64,000 bases of DNA from Castellaniella ginsengisoli (GCF_039523235.1 NZ_BAAAEX010000008.1); one strand, 5' to 3'; shown: positions 8,304-17,526, numbered from the stretch's first letter. Notes: a model not told the origin generated them from the letters alone. Numbers and translations are program-made.

Positions 8304-9824
8304 TCAGCGGCCGCCGCCCGCCGTCTTTTCGAGGCGGTTATCGATGTATGCCTGGCTGCGCAACTGATCGAGCCAGTCTTCGTAGGCCGGGCCGATGCGG
8401 CCCTCCATCAGTTCGCGGCGCGCCTGCATGCGGCGGAATTCCTCTTCCATGTTTTTGGTCTGGCGGCCTTCGACCTGAATCAGGTGCCAGCCGAACGGCG
8501 ACTTGACCGGCTCGCTGACCTGGCCGTCCTGCAGCGCGTTCATGGCCTGCTCGAAGGCCGGCACGGTCTGGCCGGGATTGAGCCACCCCAGATCGCCTCC
8601 CTGGGGCGCGGAGGCGTCCTCGGAATAGCGCCGGGCCAGCTCCGCAAAGGATTCACCGTGTTCGATGCGGGTGCGCAGGCTTTCGAGCGTGGCGCGGGCC
8701 TTGGCATCGTCCACGACCTTGGACGTCTTGATCAGGATATGGCGGGCGTGAGTCTGCGTGACCATCATGGGGCCCGAAGCCGCTGGGGCGCGGGAGGCCG
8801 CAGGCGCCGGAGCCGGAGCCGCCTGGGCCGGCGCGGCCGAGCCCGGGGCCGGGCGCGGCTGGGCATAGCCCCGACGCAGGACCTTCAGGATGTGGAAGCC
8901 GCGGCCGCTTTGCACGATGCCGCTGAGGCCGCCGGGCGGCGTATCGGCGATGGCTTGCACGAACAGATCGGGCCAGTCGCGCAAGGGCCGGACGCCCATA
9001 TTGCCGCCTTCCAGGGCCTGGGGACCGTTCGAGGCGGCTGCGGCAACGCCGGCGAAATCGGCCCCGGTCTTGAGCTTGCGCAGGATGTCTTCGGCCTGCT
9101 TGCGTTTTTCCTGGACGACGCTGTTGGCCGCGTAATCGGGCACCTCGATCAGGATCTGCGCCAATTCGACCAGTTCGGGCCCGGTGGGAGCGGGCGCGGC
9201 GTCGGGCTGCGGCGCCGGCGCGGGCGCATTCACGGACGGCGCCAGGATCGGCTGGCCGGCGTTCATGGACAGGAACGCATCGATGTCGCTGTCGCTGATG
9301 GTGATGCGGTCTTCGACGAAGCGTTGCCGCAGGATGTCGTCCTGGATCTGGGTGCGCAGGTCGGCGCGATAGGCGTCCCAGCTCATGCCGCTGTTGGCGA
9401 TTTCGTGCCGCAACTGCTCGACGGTGATCCGGTTCCGCTGGGCGATGGTCTGCACCGCCTGGTCGACCTGGGCGTCGGAGACCCGGATGCCGACGCGCGC
9501 GGCTTCGTGGTTCTGAAGCGTGGCATTGATCATCTGCTGCAGCACCTGCCGCCGCAGCACCGGCGCTTCGGGCACGGGGATGCGCTGCTGCTCCATCTGG
9601 CGGCGCACCTGGACCGCGCGCGCATCGACCTCGGCGAGCGTGATGACCTCTTTATCGACGATCGCGGCAATGCCGTCCACGAATTGTTCGGTTGCGGGCG
9701 CGGCCTTGGCGGGCGCCGGCTTGTGTGCGGACTGGCCGGCGGCCAGGGCGGACGCCGGTGCCCAGGCGCCCAGCACGATGGCCAGCGACAGTACACGGGC
9801 GGGATGACGCAAGCCAGACATCAT
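8304..9824 (-). CDS. surA: Periplasmic chaperone and peptidyl-prolyl isomerase SurA
   Basis: A 506-residue periplasmic chaperone that carries outer-membrane proteins, including LptD, to the BAM complex. It has a Sec signal peptide (about 1-28), a SurA N-terminal chaperone domain with VDGIAAIVDKEVITLAEVDAR, then two parvulin (PPIC) domains at about 208-320 and 360-465 joined by an Ala/Pro-rich linker. The second parvulin domain keeps HILIKTSKV, GGDLGWLNPG and FGWHLIQV. The two adjacent ATGs (9824, 9821) overlap the lptD stop. Gene order lptD-surA matches E. coli and reflects their shared function. Confidence 0.95.
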   Translation of the reverse strand: MMSGLRHPARVLSLAIVLGAWAPASALAAGQSAHKPAPAKAAPATEQFVDGIAAIVDKEVITLAEVDARAVQVRRQMEQQRIPVPEAPVLRRQVLQQMINATLQNHEAARVGIRVSDAQVDQAVQTIAQRNRITVEQLRHEIANSGMSWDAYRADLRTQIQDDILRQRFVEDRITISDSDIDAFLSMNAGQPILAPSVNAPAPAPQPDAAPAPTGPELVELAQILIEVPDYAANSVVQEKRKQAEDILRKLKTGADFAGVAAAASNGPQALEGGNMGVRPLRDWPDLFVQAIADTPPGGLSGIVQSGRGFHILKVLRRGYAQPRPAPGSAAPAQAAPAPAPAASRAPAASGPMMVTQTHARHILIKTSKVVDDAKARATLESLRTRIEHGESFAELARRYSEDASAPQGGDLGWLNPGQTVPAFEQAMNALQDGQVSEPVKSPFGWHLIQVEGRQTKNMEEEFRRMQARRELMEGRIGPAYEDWLDQLRSQAYIDNRLEKTAGGGR

Positions 9825-12187
9825 TCGTACCTCTCGAAAACGGTTTTTTCAGGCGTTGGGGGAGTGACGGGCTGGTAGCCGATGACGCGATCAGTCAGCA
9901 GGGACATGGGATTGGTGCCCAGTGAGCCGAGGCCGGTGAGTTCCAGTTGCAGGAACAACGCCGTATTGGTCTTCTGGGCCGACACCGCGTAACGCTGCAT
10001 CACCACGCGCGCGGCCCAGCCGCCGTCGCCCCGATACTCCAGGCCGACGATGGACTGCGTGCTGCGTTTTTCAGCGAGTGAATAATCATAACGTCCCACC
10101 CCGTACCACCGCACCGACAGCGGCCATTGGGTGCTCAGGCTGACCTGCTCGCGCGTGGCCGGGACGGTGCCCGACGGCAGCACCCCATAAGGGTCGGCGT
10201 AGCTGTTGACGTCGCGTTCGTAACGATAGGACAGCGACACCGTCGCCAGGCGCTTGGGCGTCCAGCGCACGCCGCTGCTGAGCCGGTTGCGCTCCTGGGT
10301 GTCGTGGTCGAACTGCCCGTCGAAATACACCGAGAAGTTGTCGGTCAGCGCCGCCCGGGCGCCGATCAGGTAATCCGACTGGGTATCGAGGCGGGGCGTT
10401 TCGCTGGACAGCGTGACCTTCTGCCGGTCGAAATAGAAGCGCTGCGCGAGCGACAGGGACAAGCGCTCGAAGCCGGTGCCGGCATCCAGCCAGCGGCTGG
10501 TCAGGCCGACCGTGAGCTGATTGGCATTGGCGATGCGGTCCCAGCCGCCGCTGAAGATGTTCTCGTCGAAGGCCTGCTGGAAATTGAAGGTCGCCAGTCC
10601 CGTATCGAAGACGGGCAGTTCGGACTGGTCGCGGTACGGCACGTACAGGTAGTACAGGCGCGGCTCCAGGGTCTGGACGGCGGCATTGCCGAACAACGAC
10701 GCATCGCGCTCCAGGGTCAGGCCGGAGTCCACCGAGGCGATCGGCAGCACCCGCGTCTGGCTGCGGGGACGCCCGGCAAACTGCGTCATGCTCGGCGCGC
10801 TCGAAAACCATTCGGTTTCGTACTGGCTCATGTGCAGGCCGACCTTGGGCGTCAGGTAGGCGCCCGGCAGCACGAAGGGCCGTGCGATCGAGGTGTAGGA
10901 CGTCAGGCGCGTGCCGTTGGGCATCAGGCGCTTGCCCGATTGGTCGGGAAACGCGTCGCCATGATAGATCGGGGCCACGAACCGCGTGGCCGTATTGGCA
11001 GACACCACGTCCAGGCCGTGCCATCCATAGCGCTGCGCGGTGAAGCTGAGCTGGGGCAGCATGTCGTAGGGCGGCGCCAGAAACGAACCGGTACTGTCCT
11101 GCAGGGTCTGGTAGCGATAGAACTGCAGCGAGCCGTTCAGGAAACGGTTGTCCGTCCAGGACAGCATCGCCTGGCTGGGCATGTAGGTGATGGCCGCGTC
11201 CGTCAGCCCGAAAGACGAGAAGTCGCGGAAATAATCATCGTCCGACACCTTGCGCGCATCCAGGTAGGCGCTGAAACCCTTGCCCAGCGTCTGGGTGTGC
11301 TGCACCGAATACATCCAGCGCTTGTCGCCCGTCTGGCGGTCGCGCATGATGTAGGAGCCGAACAGCTCGGAGTGCGAGCGGGCGCTCAAGTGGCGGAATT
11401 CCGTGCCCAGCAGCAGGCCGCGCTTGCTGAGATAGCGGGGGTACAGCGTGGCGTCGTAATTCGGCGCCAGATTCAGGTAGTACGGGGTGGTGAGTTCGAG
11501 CCCGCCGTTGCTCGACGTGCCATAGGTCGGCAGCAGGAAACCGGACTTGCGGTCCTTGCCGAGCGGGAACGACAGATAGGGCGAATACAGGATCGGCGCC
11601 CCCTTGAAGTACAGCACCCCGTGGCGCGCCACGCCTTCATTTTCGTCCAGGTACAGGTCGACGCGGCTGGAATCGATATGCCAGGCCGGATCCGGCCCCG
11701 TCCAGCCGCTGTAGCGCACGTTCTTCAGGCGCATGTGCTCGCGGCTGAGGATTTCCGCCTCGTCGGCCCGGCCTGCGCCGGCCGAGCCGCCCAGCCAGAA
11801 ACGCGGCTGCTCGATCAGGCCCTGCTGGGTATCGACGTTGTAGCGCAGGTGCGGCCCGCGCACGATGTTGCCGTCGCGCAGCACCAGGCCGTTGCCCCGG
11901 ACCTCGGCTTCGCCCGTGGACTGCAGGTAATCGATACGGTCGCCCTTGACCACGGAATCCAGCCGGCGGACCTGGGCGTTGCCGCGCAGGATCACCCGCC
12001 CGTCGGTGCCGCGAACCGTCTCGTCGCCGATCAGAAACGACGGCAGGGAATCGTCTTTCAGATCCTTGTGCAGCCGCAGGCTGCCGACCATGCGCATTCC
12101 GTCCGCATCCGGCACGGGCGGTGCGGCAAGAACCGGCGCCGGCAGGCACAAGCCCAGGAAGATGAAGCGACCGATCCAATGCGCCAA
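9821..12187 (-). CDS. lptD: LPS-assembly protein LptD
   Basis: A 788-residue outer-membrane beta-barrel that inserts lipopolysaccharide into the outer leaflet with LptE. A signal peptide (about 1-22), an N-terminal OstA-like periplasmic domain (about 35-180, with GTDGRVILRGNAQVRR) and a long barrel follow. The only usable start is TTG at 12187, preceded by GGGGA; no upstream ATG or GTG exists in frame and a later start would lose the signal peptide. The only cysteine is Cys14 in the signal peptide, so the mature protein lacks the disulfides essential in E. coli LptD; the usual C-terminal Cys-Cys site reads GDGGWAARV here. Confidence 0.94.
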   Translation of the reverse strand: MAHWIGRFIFLGLCLPAPVLAAPPVPDADGMRMVGSLRLHKDLKDDSLPSFLIGDETVRGTDGRVILRGNAQVRRLDSVVKGDRIDYLQSTGEAEVRGNGLVLRDGNIVRGPHLRYNVDTQQGLIEQPRFWLGGSAGAGRADEAEILSREHMRLKNVRYSGWTGPDPAWHIDSSRVDLYLDENEGVARHGVLYFKGAPILYSPYLSFPLGKDRKSGFLLPTYGTSSNGGLELTTPYYLNLAPNYDATLYPRYLSKRGLLLGTEFRHLSARSHSELFGSYIMRDRQTGDKRWMYSVQHTQTLGKGFSAYLDARKVSDDDYFRDFSSFGLTDAAITYMPSQAMLSWTDNRFLNGSLQFYRYQTLQDSTGSFLAPPYDMLPQLSFTAQRYGWHGLDVVSANTATRFVAPIYHGDAFPDQSGKRLMPNGTRLTSYTSIARPFVLPGAYLTPKVGLHMSQYETEWFSSAPSMTQFAGRPRSQTRVLPIASVDSGLTLERDASLFGNAAVQTLEPRLYYLYVPYRDQSELPVFDTGLATFNFQQAFDENIFSGGWDRIANANQLTVGLTSRWLDAGTGFERLSLSLAQRFYFDRQKVTLSSETPRLDTQSDYLIGARAALTDNFSVYFDGQFDHDTQERNRLSSGVRWTPKRLATVSLSYRYERDVNSYADPYGVLPSGTVPATREQVSLSTQWPLSVRWYGVGRYDYSLAEKRSTQSIVGLEYRGDGGWAARVVMQRYAVSAQKTNTALFLQLELTGLGSLGTNPMSLLTDRVIGYQPVTPPTPEKTVFERYE

Positions 12188-12258
12188 GACCCGGTTCCCC
12201 GAAATGGTTGTGAAAGACGATGGCCGGTCGGCCCACCCGCGACGACCAGCGACCCAGT

Positions 12259-12264
12259 ATTATA
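12259..12264 (-). promoter_or_regulatory. Candidate -10 element (TATAAT) for lptD-surA-rsmA
   Basis: A perfect TATAAT on the minus strand lies about 72 nt before the lptD TTG, in the divergent gap with amgK. No good -35 hexamer is seen at 16-18 nt spacing, and no sigma-E style GAACTT/TCTGA pair is visible, so this rests on the -10 alone. Confidence 0.4.
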
Positions 12265-12350
12265 GAGAAGCCGGGCCGCATCCGTGTCCCGGCCGCCCGA
12301 TCAAATGATCCGTTGGTCTTCTTTTTCCGACTTCTCCTCGAATCCAGCGC

Positions 12351-13400
12351 ATGACCTCTACCCCCACCCCGGACCTCCGCCTGGACGCCCTGCGCCATTG
12401 GCTGGAGCGGCACGCCGACCGGCTTGGCCTGATCCCGGACAGCCTCGCACCCGTTTCAGGCGACGCCAGTTTCCGCCGCTACTTCCGCCTCCAGGCCGCA
12501 CACGGCACGCTGATCGTCATGGACGCCCCGCCGCCCCACGAAGACTGCGCCCCTTTCGTGCGCATCGCCGGCCTGCTGGCGCAAGGCGGCCTGCGCGTCC
12601 CCGGGATCCTGGCGCAGGATCTCGCACAAGGCTTCCTGCTGCTTTCCGACCTCGGCGAACGCACCTTCTACGACGCGCTGCGCGACGGCCTGTCGCAAGA
12701 CGAAGCCGCCCTGCAGTGGCATTATCGGGGCGCGCTGCGCGCCCTGGTCGCGCTGCAGCAGTGCCCTTCGAGCGATCTGCCCCCCTACGACGAAGCCCGC
12801 CTGCTCGAAGAACTGGCCGTATTCCCGCAATGGTATCTGCGCACTCATCTGGGCCATACGCCCGATGCGGCCGCCGAAGCCGCGCTGGCGGACGTGTTCG
12901 GCCTGCTGGCGCAGCGCGCGGCAGCCCAGCCGCGCGTCCTCGTGCACCGGGACTTTCATTCGCCCAACCTGATGATCGGCCCCGACGCGCCGGAGCCGGC
13001 GCCCGGCGTCATCGATTTCCAGGACGCCCTGCACGGCCCGATCAGCTACGACATCGCCTCGCTGGCCATGGACGCCCGCACCACCTGGGACGAAGCCAGG
13101 CAGCTCGACTGGGCCATCCGCTACTGGGAATACGCCCGGGAGGCGGGGCTGCCCGTGCCCGACGACTTCGCCCGGTTCCACGTCGAGTACGAATGGATGG
13201 GCCTGCAGCGCAACCTGCGCATCCTGGGCGTATTCGCCCGCCTGTCGCACCGCGACGGCAAGCATCACTATCTGGACCACATGCCCAGGGTGCAGGCCTA
13301 CGTGCGCCAGGTCGCGGGGCGCTACGCCGTCTTCCGCCCCCTGCTGCGCCTGCTGGACCAGGCCGAACGGCCGCCGCAGACCGTGGGTTATTCCTTCTAG
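12351..13400 (+). CDS. amgK: N-acetylmuramate/N-acetylglucosamine kinase (aminoglycoside phosphotransferase fold)
   Basis: A 349-residue kinase of the APH fold. In Pseudomonas AmgK phosphorylates MurNAc and GlcNAc at the anomeric carbon in the shortcut that recycles peptidoglycan sugars. The N-terminal VSGDASFRRYFR, the catalytic loop LVHRDFHSPNLMI (about 200-212) and the metal-binding VIDFQDALHGP are present. It is followed after 34 nt by murU, whose product uses MurNAc-1-phosphate, which supports AmgK over a drug-resistance kinase. It is divergent from lptD, an arrangement also seen in other proteobacteria. Confidence 0.92.
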   Translation: MTSTPTPDLRLDALRHWLERHADRLGLIPDSLAPVSGDASFRRYFRLQAAHGTLIVMDAPPPHEDCAPFVRIAGLLAQGGLRVPGILAQDLAQGFLLLSDLGERTFYDALRDGLSQDEAALQWHYRGALRALVALQQCPSSDLPPYDEARLLEELAVFPQWYLRTHLGHTPDAAAEAALADVFGLLAQRAAAQPRVLVHRDFHSPNLMIGPDAPEPAPGVIDFQDALHGPISYDIASLAMDARTTWDEARQLDWAIRYWEYAREAGLPVPDDFARFHVEYEWMGLQRNLRILGVFARLSHRDGKHHYLDHMPRVQAYVRQVAGRYAVFRPLLRLLDQAERPPQTVGYSF

Positions 13401-13434
13401 TGTCCACCCCCGCATCCCCAGGAGCCGCGACGCC

Positions 13435-14175
13435 ATGAGCACGATGCGCGCCATGATCCTCGCAGCCGGGCGCGGCGAACGCATGCGCCCGCTGACGGAC
13501 ACCTGCCCCAAGCCCCTGCTGCCAGCGGGCGGCCGCCCCCTGATCGCCTGGCACCTGGAACGCCTGGCCCGTGCCGGCATCACCGACATCCTGGTGAACC
13601 ACGCGTGGCTGGGCGAGCGCATCGAAGCCGCGCTGGGCGACGGCAGGGCGTACGGCGTGCGGCTGCGGTATTCGGCCGAATCCCCCGCCCTGGAAACAGC
13701 GGGCGGCATTGCGCGCGCGCTGCCATTCTTCCAGGGCCAACCTTTTCTGGTCCTGAACGGCGACGTGTGGTGCGACTGGGATCCCGGCCGCGCGCCGGGC
13801 CTGGCAGCCGGCTGGCCGGCGGATCGCCTGGCCCATCTTGTCCTGGTGGACAACCCCGCCCATCATCCGGACGGCGATTTCATCCTGGACGCCGATGGCT
13901 TGGCCGCCCCGCGTCCGGACACCGGCGGCGAAGCGGCCCCTGCGCTGACCTTCGCCGGCATCGGCCTGTACCGCCCGGCCTTGTTCGCCGACACCGACCC
14001 GGACCAGCCCGCGCCGCTCGCGCCGCTGCTGCGCCAAGCCATGGCCCGGCGCGCCGTCAGCGGCGAGCGGCATGCCGGGCACTGGACCGACGTCGGCACA
14101 CCGGAGCGCCTGGCCGAGCTGGATGCCGCATTGGCCGGCGGGGCGCCGGATCGGCAATCCTGTCCGCATCCGTAA
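13435..14175 (+). CDS. murU: N-acetylmuramate alpha-1-phosphate uridylyltransferase
   Basis: A 246-residue nucleotidyltransferase that makes UDP-MurNAc from UTP and MurNAc-1-phosphate, returning wall fragments to the precursor pool and bypassing de novo steps (and hence fosfomycin action at MurA). The N-terminal MILAAGRGERMRPLTDTCPKPLL is the nucleotide-binding signature, FLVLNGDVWCDWD carries the metal-binding Asp, and TDVGTPERLAELDA closes the domain. Together with amgK this forms a recycling pair. A related glucose-1-phosphate type transferase is a weaker alternative given the neighbour. Confidence 0.92.
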   Translation: MSTMRAMILAAGRGERMRPLTDTCPKPLLPAGGRPLIAWHLERLARAGITDILVNHAWLGERIEAALGDGRAYGVRLRYSAESPALETAGGIARALPFFQGQPFLVLNGDVWCDWDPGRAPGLAAGWPADRLAHLVLVDNPAHHPDGDFILDADGLAAPRPDTGGEAAPALTFAGIGLYRPALFADTDPDQPAPLAPLLRQAMARRAVSGERHAGHWTDVGTPERLAELDAALAGGAPDRQSCPHP

Positions 14176-14304
14176 AATCGAAACCGGATGTAGACGCAAT
14201 CCCAGCAAGCCCGCGAAACCGTTTATCCTAATTGGTTTCCCACGCGCGTCCGCCACGCGGTGCGCCGCTTTACGCAAGAATCCAAGCAATTCAGGAATTC
14301 CGTC

Positions 14305-15021
14305 ATGTCGCTCGGCCCGAAACGCCCCACCTTCAAGCCCACCCCCTACGGTTACACCCGGCGCAGCCGCGGGATTCCGCGCTGGTTGCTCCTGCTGATC
14401 ACCGGCATCGTCCTGGGCGCCGGCGGCGTCTTGTTCCTGCAGCGCAGCTATGGCCCGCAGCGCCTCACGGCCGAACAATCCGAACAATTGCGCACGGACT
14501 TGCACACCGCCAACCTGGAAAGCCAGCGCCTGTCCGTCGAGGCCGACAAGATCCGCGCTGAAATCAAGCAGGCGCGGCAGGACCAGCAGGAACAGGCCGC
14601 CCGCGCCGAGCAGTTGCGCAAACAGGTTGCCGACATGGCCGCCGGCGTCTCCAGCCTGATCGAGGCCATTCCGCCCGATCCGCGCGGCACCTCGCCCGGC
14701 ATCCGCAGCGCCGATATGGTTTCGCGCGACGGCGGCGTGGATTACCGCATCCTGCTGATCCAGGACCTGCCCGAGGGGCAAACCGAGATTCCCGCCCTGC
14801 GCGGCCAGATCAAGCTGATTGCCCAGGGCGTCTACCCCAACGGCAACACGGCTTACGTCGAACTCGTCGAGCAGCCCCTCGACATGGGCCGCTACATCGC
14901 CCTCGAAGGCCGCGCCGAACTGCCGAACAAGGCTTTCCGCCCGCGCCAGGTCACCATCCAGATCACGGGCGAAGGCTCCGACAAGATCATCGCCACCCGC
15001 ACCATCCGCGTCACGGGGTGA
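14305..15021 (+). CDS. Single-pass membrane protein with coiled coil (DUF6776-like), function unknown
   Basis: A 238-residue protein with a basic N-terminus, one membrane segment at about 26-46, a charged Gln/Glu/Arg-rich coiled-coil stretch at about 57-115 (LRTDLHTANLESQRL onward), and a beta-rich C-terminal domain (RGQIKLIAQGVYPNG). This layout resembles the Burkholderiales family DUF6776, a family named from memory, not searched. The C-terminal domain would face the periplasm. The ATG at 14305 has an AGGA site 8 nt before; an earlier ATG at 14260 is in frame but less well placed. It follows murU by 129 nt. No function can be assigned. Confidence 0.75.
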   Translation: MSLGPKRPTFKPTPYGYTRRSRGIPRWLLLLITGIVLGAGGVLFLQRSYGPQRLTAEQSEQLRTDLHTANLESQRLSVEADKIRAEIKQARQDQQEQAARAEQLRKQVADMAAGVSSLIEAIPPDPRGTSPGIRSADMVSRDGGVDYRILLIQDLPEGQTEIPALRGQIKLIAQGVYPNGNTAYVELVEQPLDMGRYIALEGRAELPNKAFRPRQVTIQITGEGSDKIIATRTIRVTG

Positions 15022-15033
15022 TGAGATCGGACA

Positions 15034-15091
15034 CAGGACGGTCTCTGCGGACTGTCCTGCGCCGGTCGCATCCGAGCGTCCTGCAGGACGC
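15034..15091. terminator. Two hairpins between convergent genes
   Basis: A hairpin at 15034-15059 (CAGGACGGTC / GACTGTCCTG, one G-U pair) and a perfect 16-bp palindrome at 15076-15091 (GCGTCCTGCAGGACGC) lie between the convergent membrane-protein gene and the ABC operon. No clear T-run follows either, so termination is inferred from placement. Confidence 0.45.
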
Positions 15092-15096
15092 GAGGA

Positions 15097-15825
15097 TCAG
15101 GCGACGTGCTGCAGGAAATCGCGCAGCCGCTGGCTGGGCGGCTGGCTGAGCAAGGTCGCGGGATCGCCGTCTTCGGCGATCTTGCCGCCGTCCATGAAGA
15201 TCAGGCGGCTGCCGACCTTGCGGGCGAACTCCATCTCGTGGGTGACCACGATCATGGTCATGCCTTCCTCGGCCACGTCCTGCATCACCTTCAGGACTTC
15301 GTGGCGCAACTCCGGATCCAGCGCCGAAGTGGGCTCGTCGAACAACATCAGCAGCGGCTTGATGGCCAACGCGCGGGCGATGGCCACACGCTGCTGCTGT
15401 CCGCCGGACAACTGGCCCGGGTAATGGCCGGCGCGCTCGGCCAGACCCACCTTGGCCAGCAGCTCCAGCGCCTGCTCGCGCGCCTGGCCCTTGGGCGTGC
15501 CCCGGGTATGGAGAGGGCCGAACATCACGTTCTCCAATGCCGTCAACTGGGGAAACAGATTGAACTGCTGGAACACCATGCCGGCCTCGCGGCGCAGTTC
15601 GCGCACCTGCGCCGGAGGGCCCAGGACGCTTTGCCCGTTGACGACGATGTCGCCGCCCTGAATGGTTTCCAGCACATTGATGCAACGCAGGAAAGTCGAT
15701 TTGCCCGAACCGGAGGGCCCGACCACGACCACGACCTCGCCCGCATCGATGCTCAGGTCGATGCCGTCGAGCACGATGTTCTCGCCGAAGCGCTTGGTGA
15801 CATTCTTGAATTCGACGATGCTCAT
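15097..15825 (-). CDS. Polar amino-acid ABC transporter ATP-binding protein (GlnQ-like)
   Basis: A 242-residue ABC ATPase that powers uptake of a polar amino acid. Walker A GPSGSGKST is at 36-44, the Q-loop lies in MVFQQFNLFP, the signature LSGGQQQRVAIARAL and Walker B LLMLFDEPTSALD follow, and the switch His is in VTHEM. These match the GlnQ/HisP/ArtP group. It is the last gene of a minus-strand operon (binding protein, permease, ATPase), starting in a 4-nt overlap with the permease. The carried amino acid is probably glutamine, glutamate or arginine but is not determined. Confidence 0.92.
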   Translation of the reverse strand: MSIVEFKNVTKRFGENIVLDGIDLSIDAGEVVVVVGPSGSGKSTFLRCINVLETIQGGDIVVNGQSVLGPPAQVRELRREAGMVFQQFNLFPQLTALENVMFGPLHTRGTPKGQAREQALELLAKVGLAERAGHYPGQLSGGQQQRVAIARALAIKPLLMLFDEPTSALDPELRHEVLKVMQDVAEEGMTMIVVTHEMEFARKVGSRLIFMDGGKIAEDGDPATLLSQPPSQRLRDFLQHVA

Positions 15826-16661
15826 ACGATGCGCGTCCTGTGTTCGATGAATTTCAGCACCAGCGCGATGCAGCCCGTCATGATCAGGTAAATCACAGCC
15901 ACCGCGCCCCAGATCTCCACGGCGCGGAAGTTGCCGGCGATGATTTCCTGGCCCTGACGGGTGAGCTCGGCCACCCCGATCACGATGAACAGGGACGAGT
16001 CCTTGAGGCTGATGATGCACTGGTTGCCCATGGTGGGGATCATGCGCCGCAAGGCCACCGGGCCGATGATGCGGGCCAGTATCTTATGGAATGGCAGGCC
16101 CATGGCCTGCCCGGCCTCATACAGGCCCTTGGGCACCGACTGCAGGCCGGCGCGCACGATCTCGGCGATGTAGGCGCCGGAATTGATCATCAGCGTCACG
16201 GTCGCGGCGGTAAAGCCGTCGATGCGCAGGCTGACCAGCAGCGGCAGCGCGAAATAGATGAACATCACCTGGACCACGATCGGCGTGCCCCGGATCACCA
16301 GGATGTAGACCTGGGACAGGAAGGACAACACCAGCGGAATCCAGGACAGGAAGCGCCAGGCGAGCGCCGCCAGAACCGCCAGGCGCAACACCCACCAGGC
16401 CCAGTCGGGCACGCCGGCCAGGGGGCCATCGCCCAGCCAGGAGGCCAGCCGCAGCAGCACCACGGCGGCCGCCAGGACCACGACGCTCCAGCCCAGGGAA
16501 CGGCGCGTCACGGGCACCGGTACGTACGTCACCACGACGCCCGTCAGGGCGCCGATGATCGTGCCGCCGACCAGGCCCAGCAGGGTGATCTGGATCGTCA
16601 TCCACGAACCGGCCATCAGATCGGGCCAGGCGGCCCATATGGCAGACCATTCGAAAGTCAC
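15822..16661 (-). CDS. Polar amino-acid ABC transporter permease with an unusual insertion (GlnP-like)
   Basis: A 279-residue inner-membrane permease. The conserved EAA loop is visible as EAGQAMGLPFHKILARIIGPVALRRMIP, and VIRGTPIVVQV is the usual motif after the first membrane segment. Compared with GlnP or HisM (about 220-240 residues) there is an insertion at about 50-110 with two additional hydrophobic stretches (about 56-75 and 88-103) between the first membrane helix and RGTP. The start codon is GTG with a GAGGAAAG site before it. It sits between the binding protein and ATPase genes. Confidence 0.9.
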   Translation of the reverse strand: MTFEWSAIWAAWPDLMAGSWMTIQITLLGLVGGTIIGALTGVVVTYVPVPVTRRSLGWSVVVLAAAVVLLRLASWLGDGPLAGVPDWAWWVLRLAVLAALAWRFLSWIPLVLSFLSQVYILVIRGTPIVVQVMFIYFALPLLVSLRIDGFTAATVTLMINSGAYIAEIVRAGLQSVPKGLYEAGQAMGLPFHKILARIIGPVALRRMIPTMGNQCIISLKDSSLFIVIGVAELTRQGQEIIAGNFRAVEIWGAVAVIYLIMTGCIALVLKFIEHRTRIV

Positions 16662-16767
16662 GGTCTTTCCTCGTCAAGATCGGCGCGCACGCTACAGGCG
16701 CCGCAATGAAAAACACGGCGGCCGGACGCATGCATCCGGCCGCCGCCGTTCGTTCGGTCGCCCGCGC

Positions 16768-17526
16768 TCAGTTCACGGCGTCCGCTTTCTTGCCAAACCA
16801 GGTCTCATACAGCTTGTCGTAGGTCCCGTTGGTCTTGAGTTCGGCCAGGGCCTTGTTGACGACGGGCACCAGCTCGCTGCCCTTCGGGAAAGCGATGCCG
16901 TAGAAATCGCCGCTCTTCAGAGAGCCGACGACCTTGACCTTGCCGTTGCCGGCGGTCTTGGCGTAGTACTGGACGTTGGGCGTGTCGTGCACCACGGCAT
17001 CCACGCGGCCCGTGGCCAGCTCCAGGAAGGCGTTGTCGATGTTCGGGAACAGCTTGAGCTTGGCCGAAGGCACGTTGGCCTTCATGTAGTCCACCGTGGC
17101 CGTGCCGATCTTCACGGCCACCATCTTGCCCTCCAGATCCTTGGCGGTCTGGATGGGGCTGTCGCTGGAGACCAGGATGGCCAGGCCGGATTCATAGTAG
17201 GGCTCGGAGAAATCGATCACTTTGGCGCGGTCTTCGCGGATGGTGATCCCCGCCAGGGCCACGTCCACGTTGCGCGTCTGCAGGCCCGGGATGATGCCGT
17301 TGAAATCCATCGGCTGCAGGCGGTATGTCAGGCCGGCCTGCTTGGCGATGGCTTCCCACAACTGGATGTCGAAGCCGGTGTACTTGCCGTCCTGCTTGAA
17401 TTCGAAGGGCACGAAAGCCGTGTCGGTCGCGACGATCAGATCCTTCGCGCAAGCCTGGGTCATCGGCAGCGCCAGGGTAAGGGCCAACCCCGCCAGAGCG
17501 GTTTTGAGGGTCTTGGACAACATCAT
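16768..17526 (-). CDS. Amino-acid ABC transporter substrate-binding protein (GlnH-like)
   Basis: A 252-residue periplasmic binding protein. A signal peptide (LKTALAGLALTLALPMTQACA, about 5-25) precedes DLIVATDTAFVPFEFKQDGKYTGFDIQLW, the standard ligand-binding start of family 3 solute-binding proteins; DVALAGITIREDR and GTATVDYMK are further ligand-contact segments. The closest pattern is GlnH, but specificity is inferred only. An AAGGAG site lies 10 nt before the ATG at 17526 and a second ATG follows at once. It heads the three-gene importer operon. Confidence 0.92.
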   Translation of the reverse strand: MMLSKTLKTALAGLALTLALPMTQACAKDLIVATDTAFVPFEFKQDGKYTGFDIQLWEAIAKQAGLTYRLQPMDFNGIIPGLQTRNVDVALAGITIREDRAKVIDFSEPYYESGLAILVSSDSPIQTAKDLEGKMVAVKIGTATVDYMKANVPSAKLKLFPNIDNAFLELATGRVDAVVHDTPNVQYYAKTAGNGKVKVVGSLKSGDFYGIAFPKGSELVPVVNKALAELKTNGTYDKLYETWFGKKADAVN

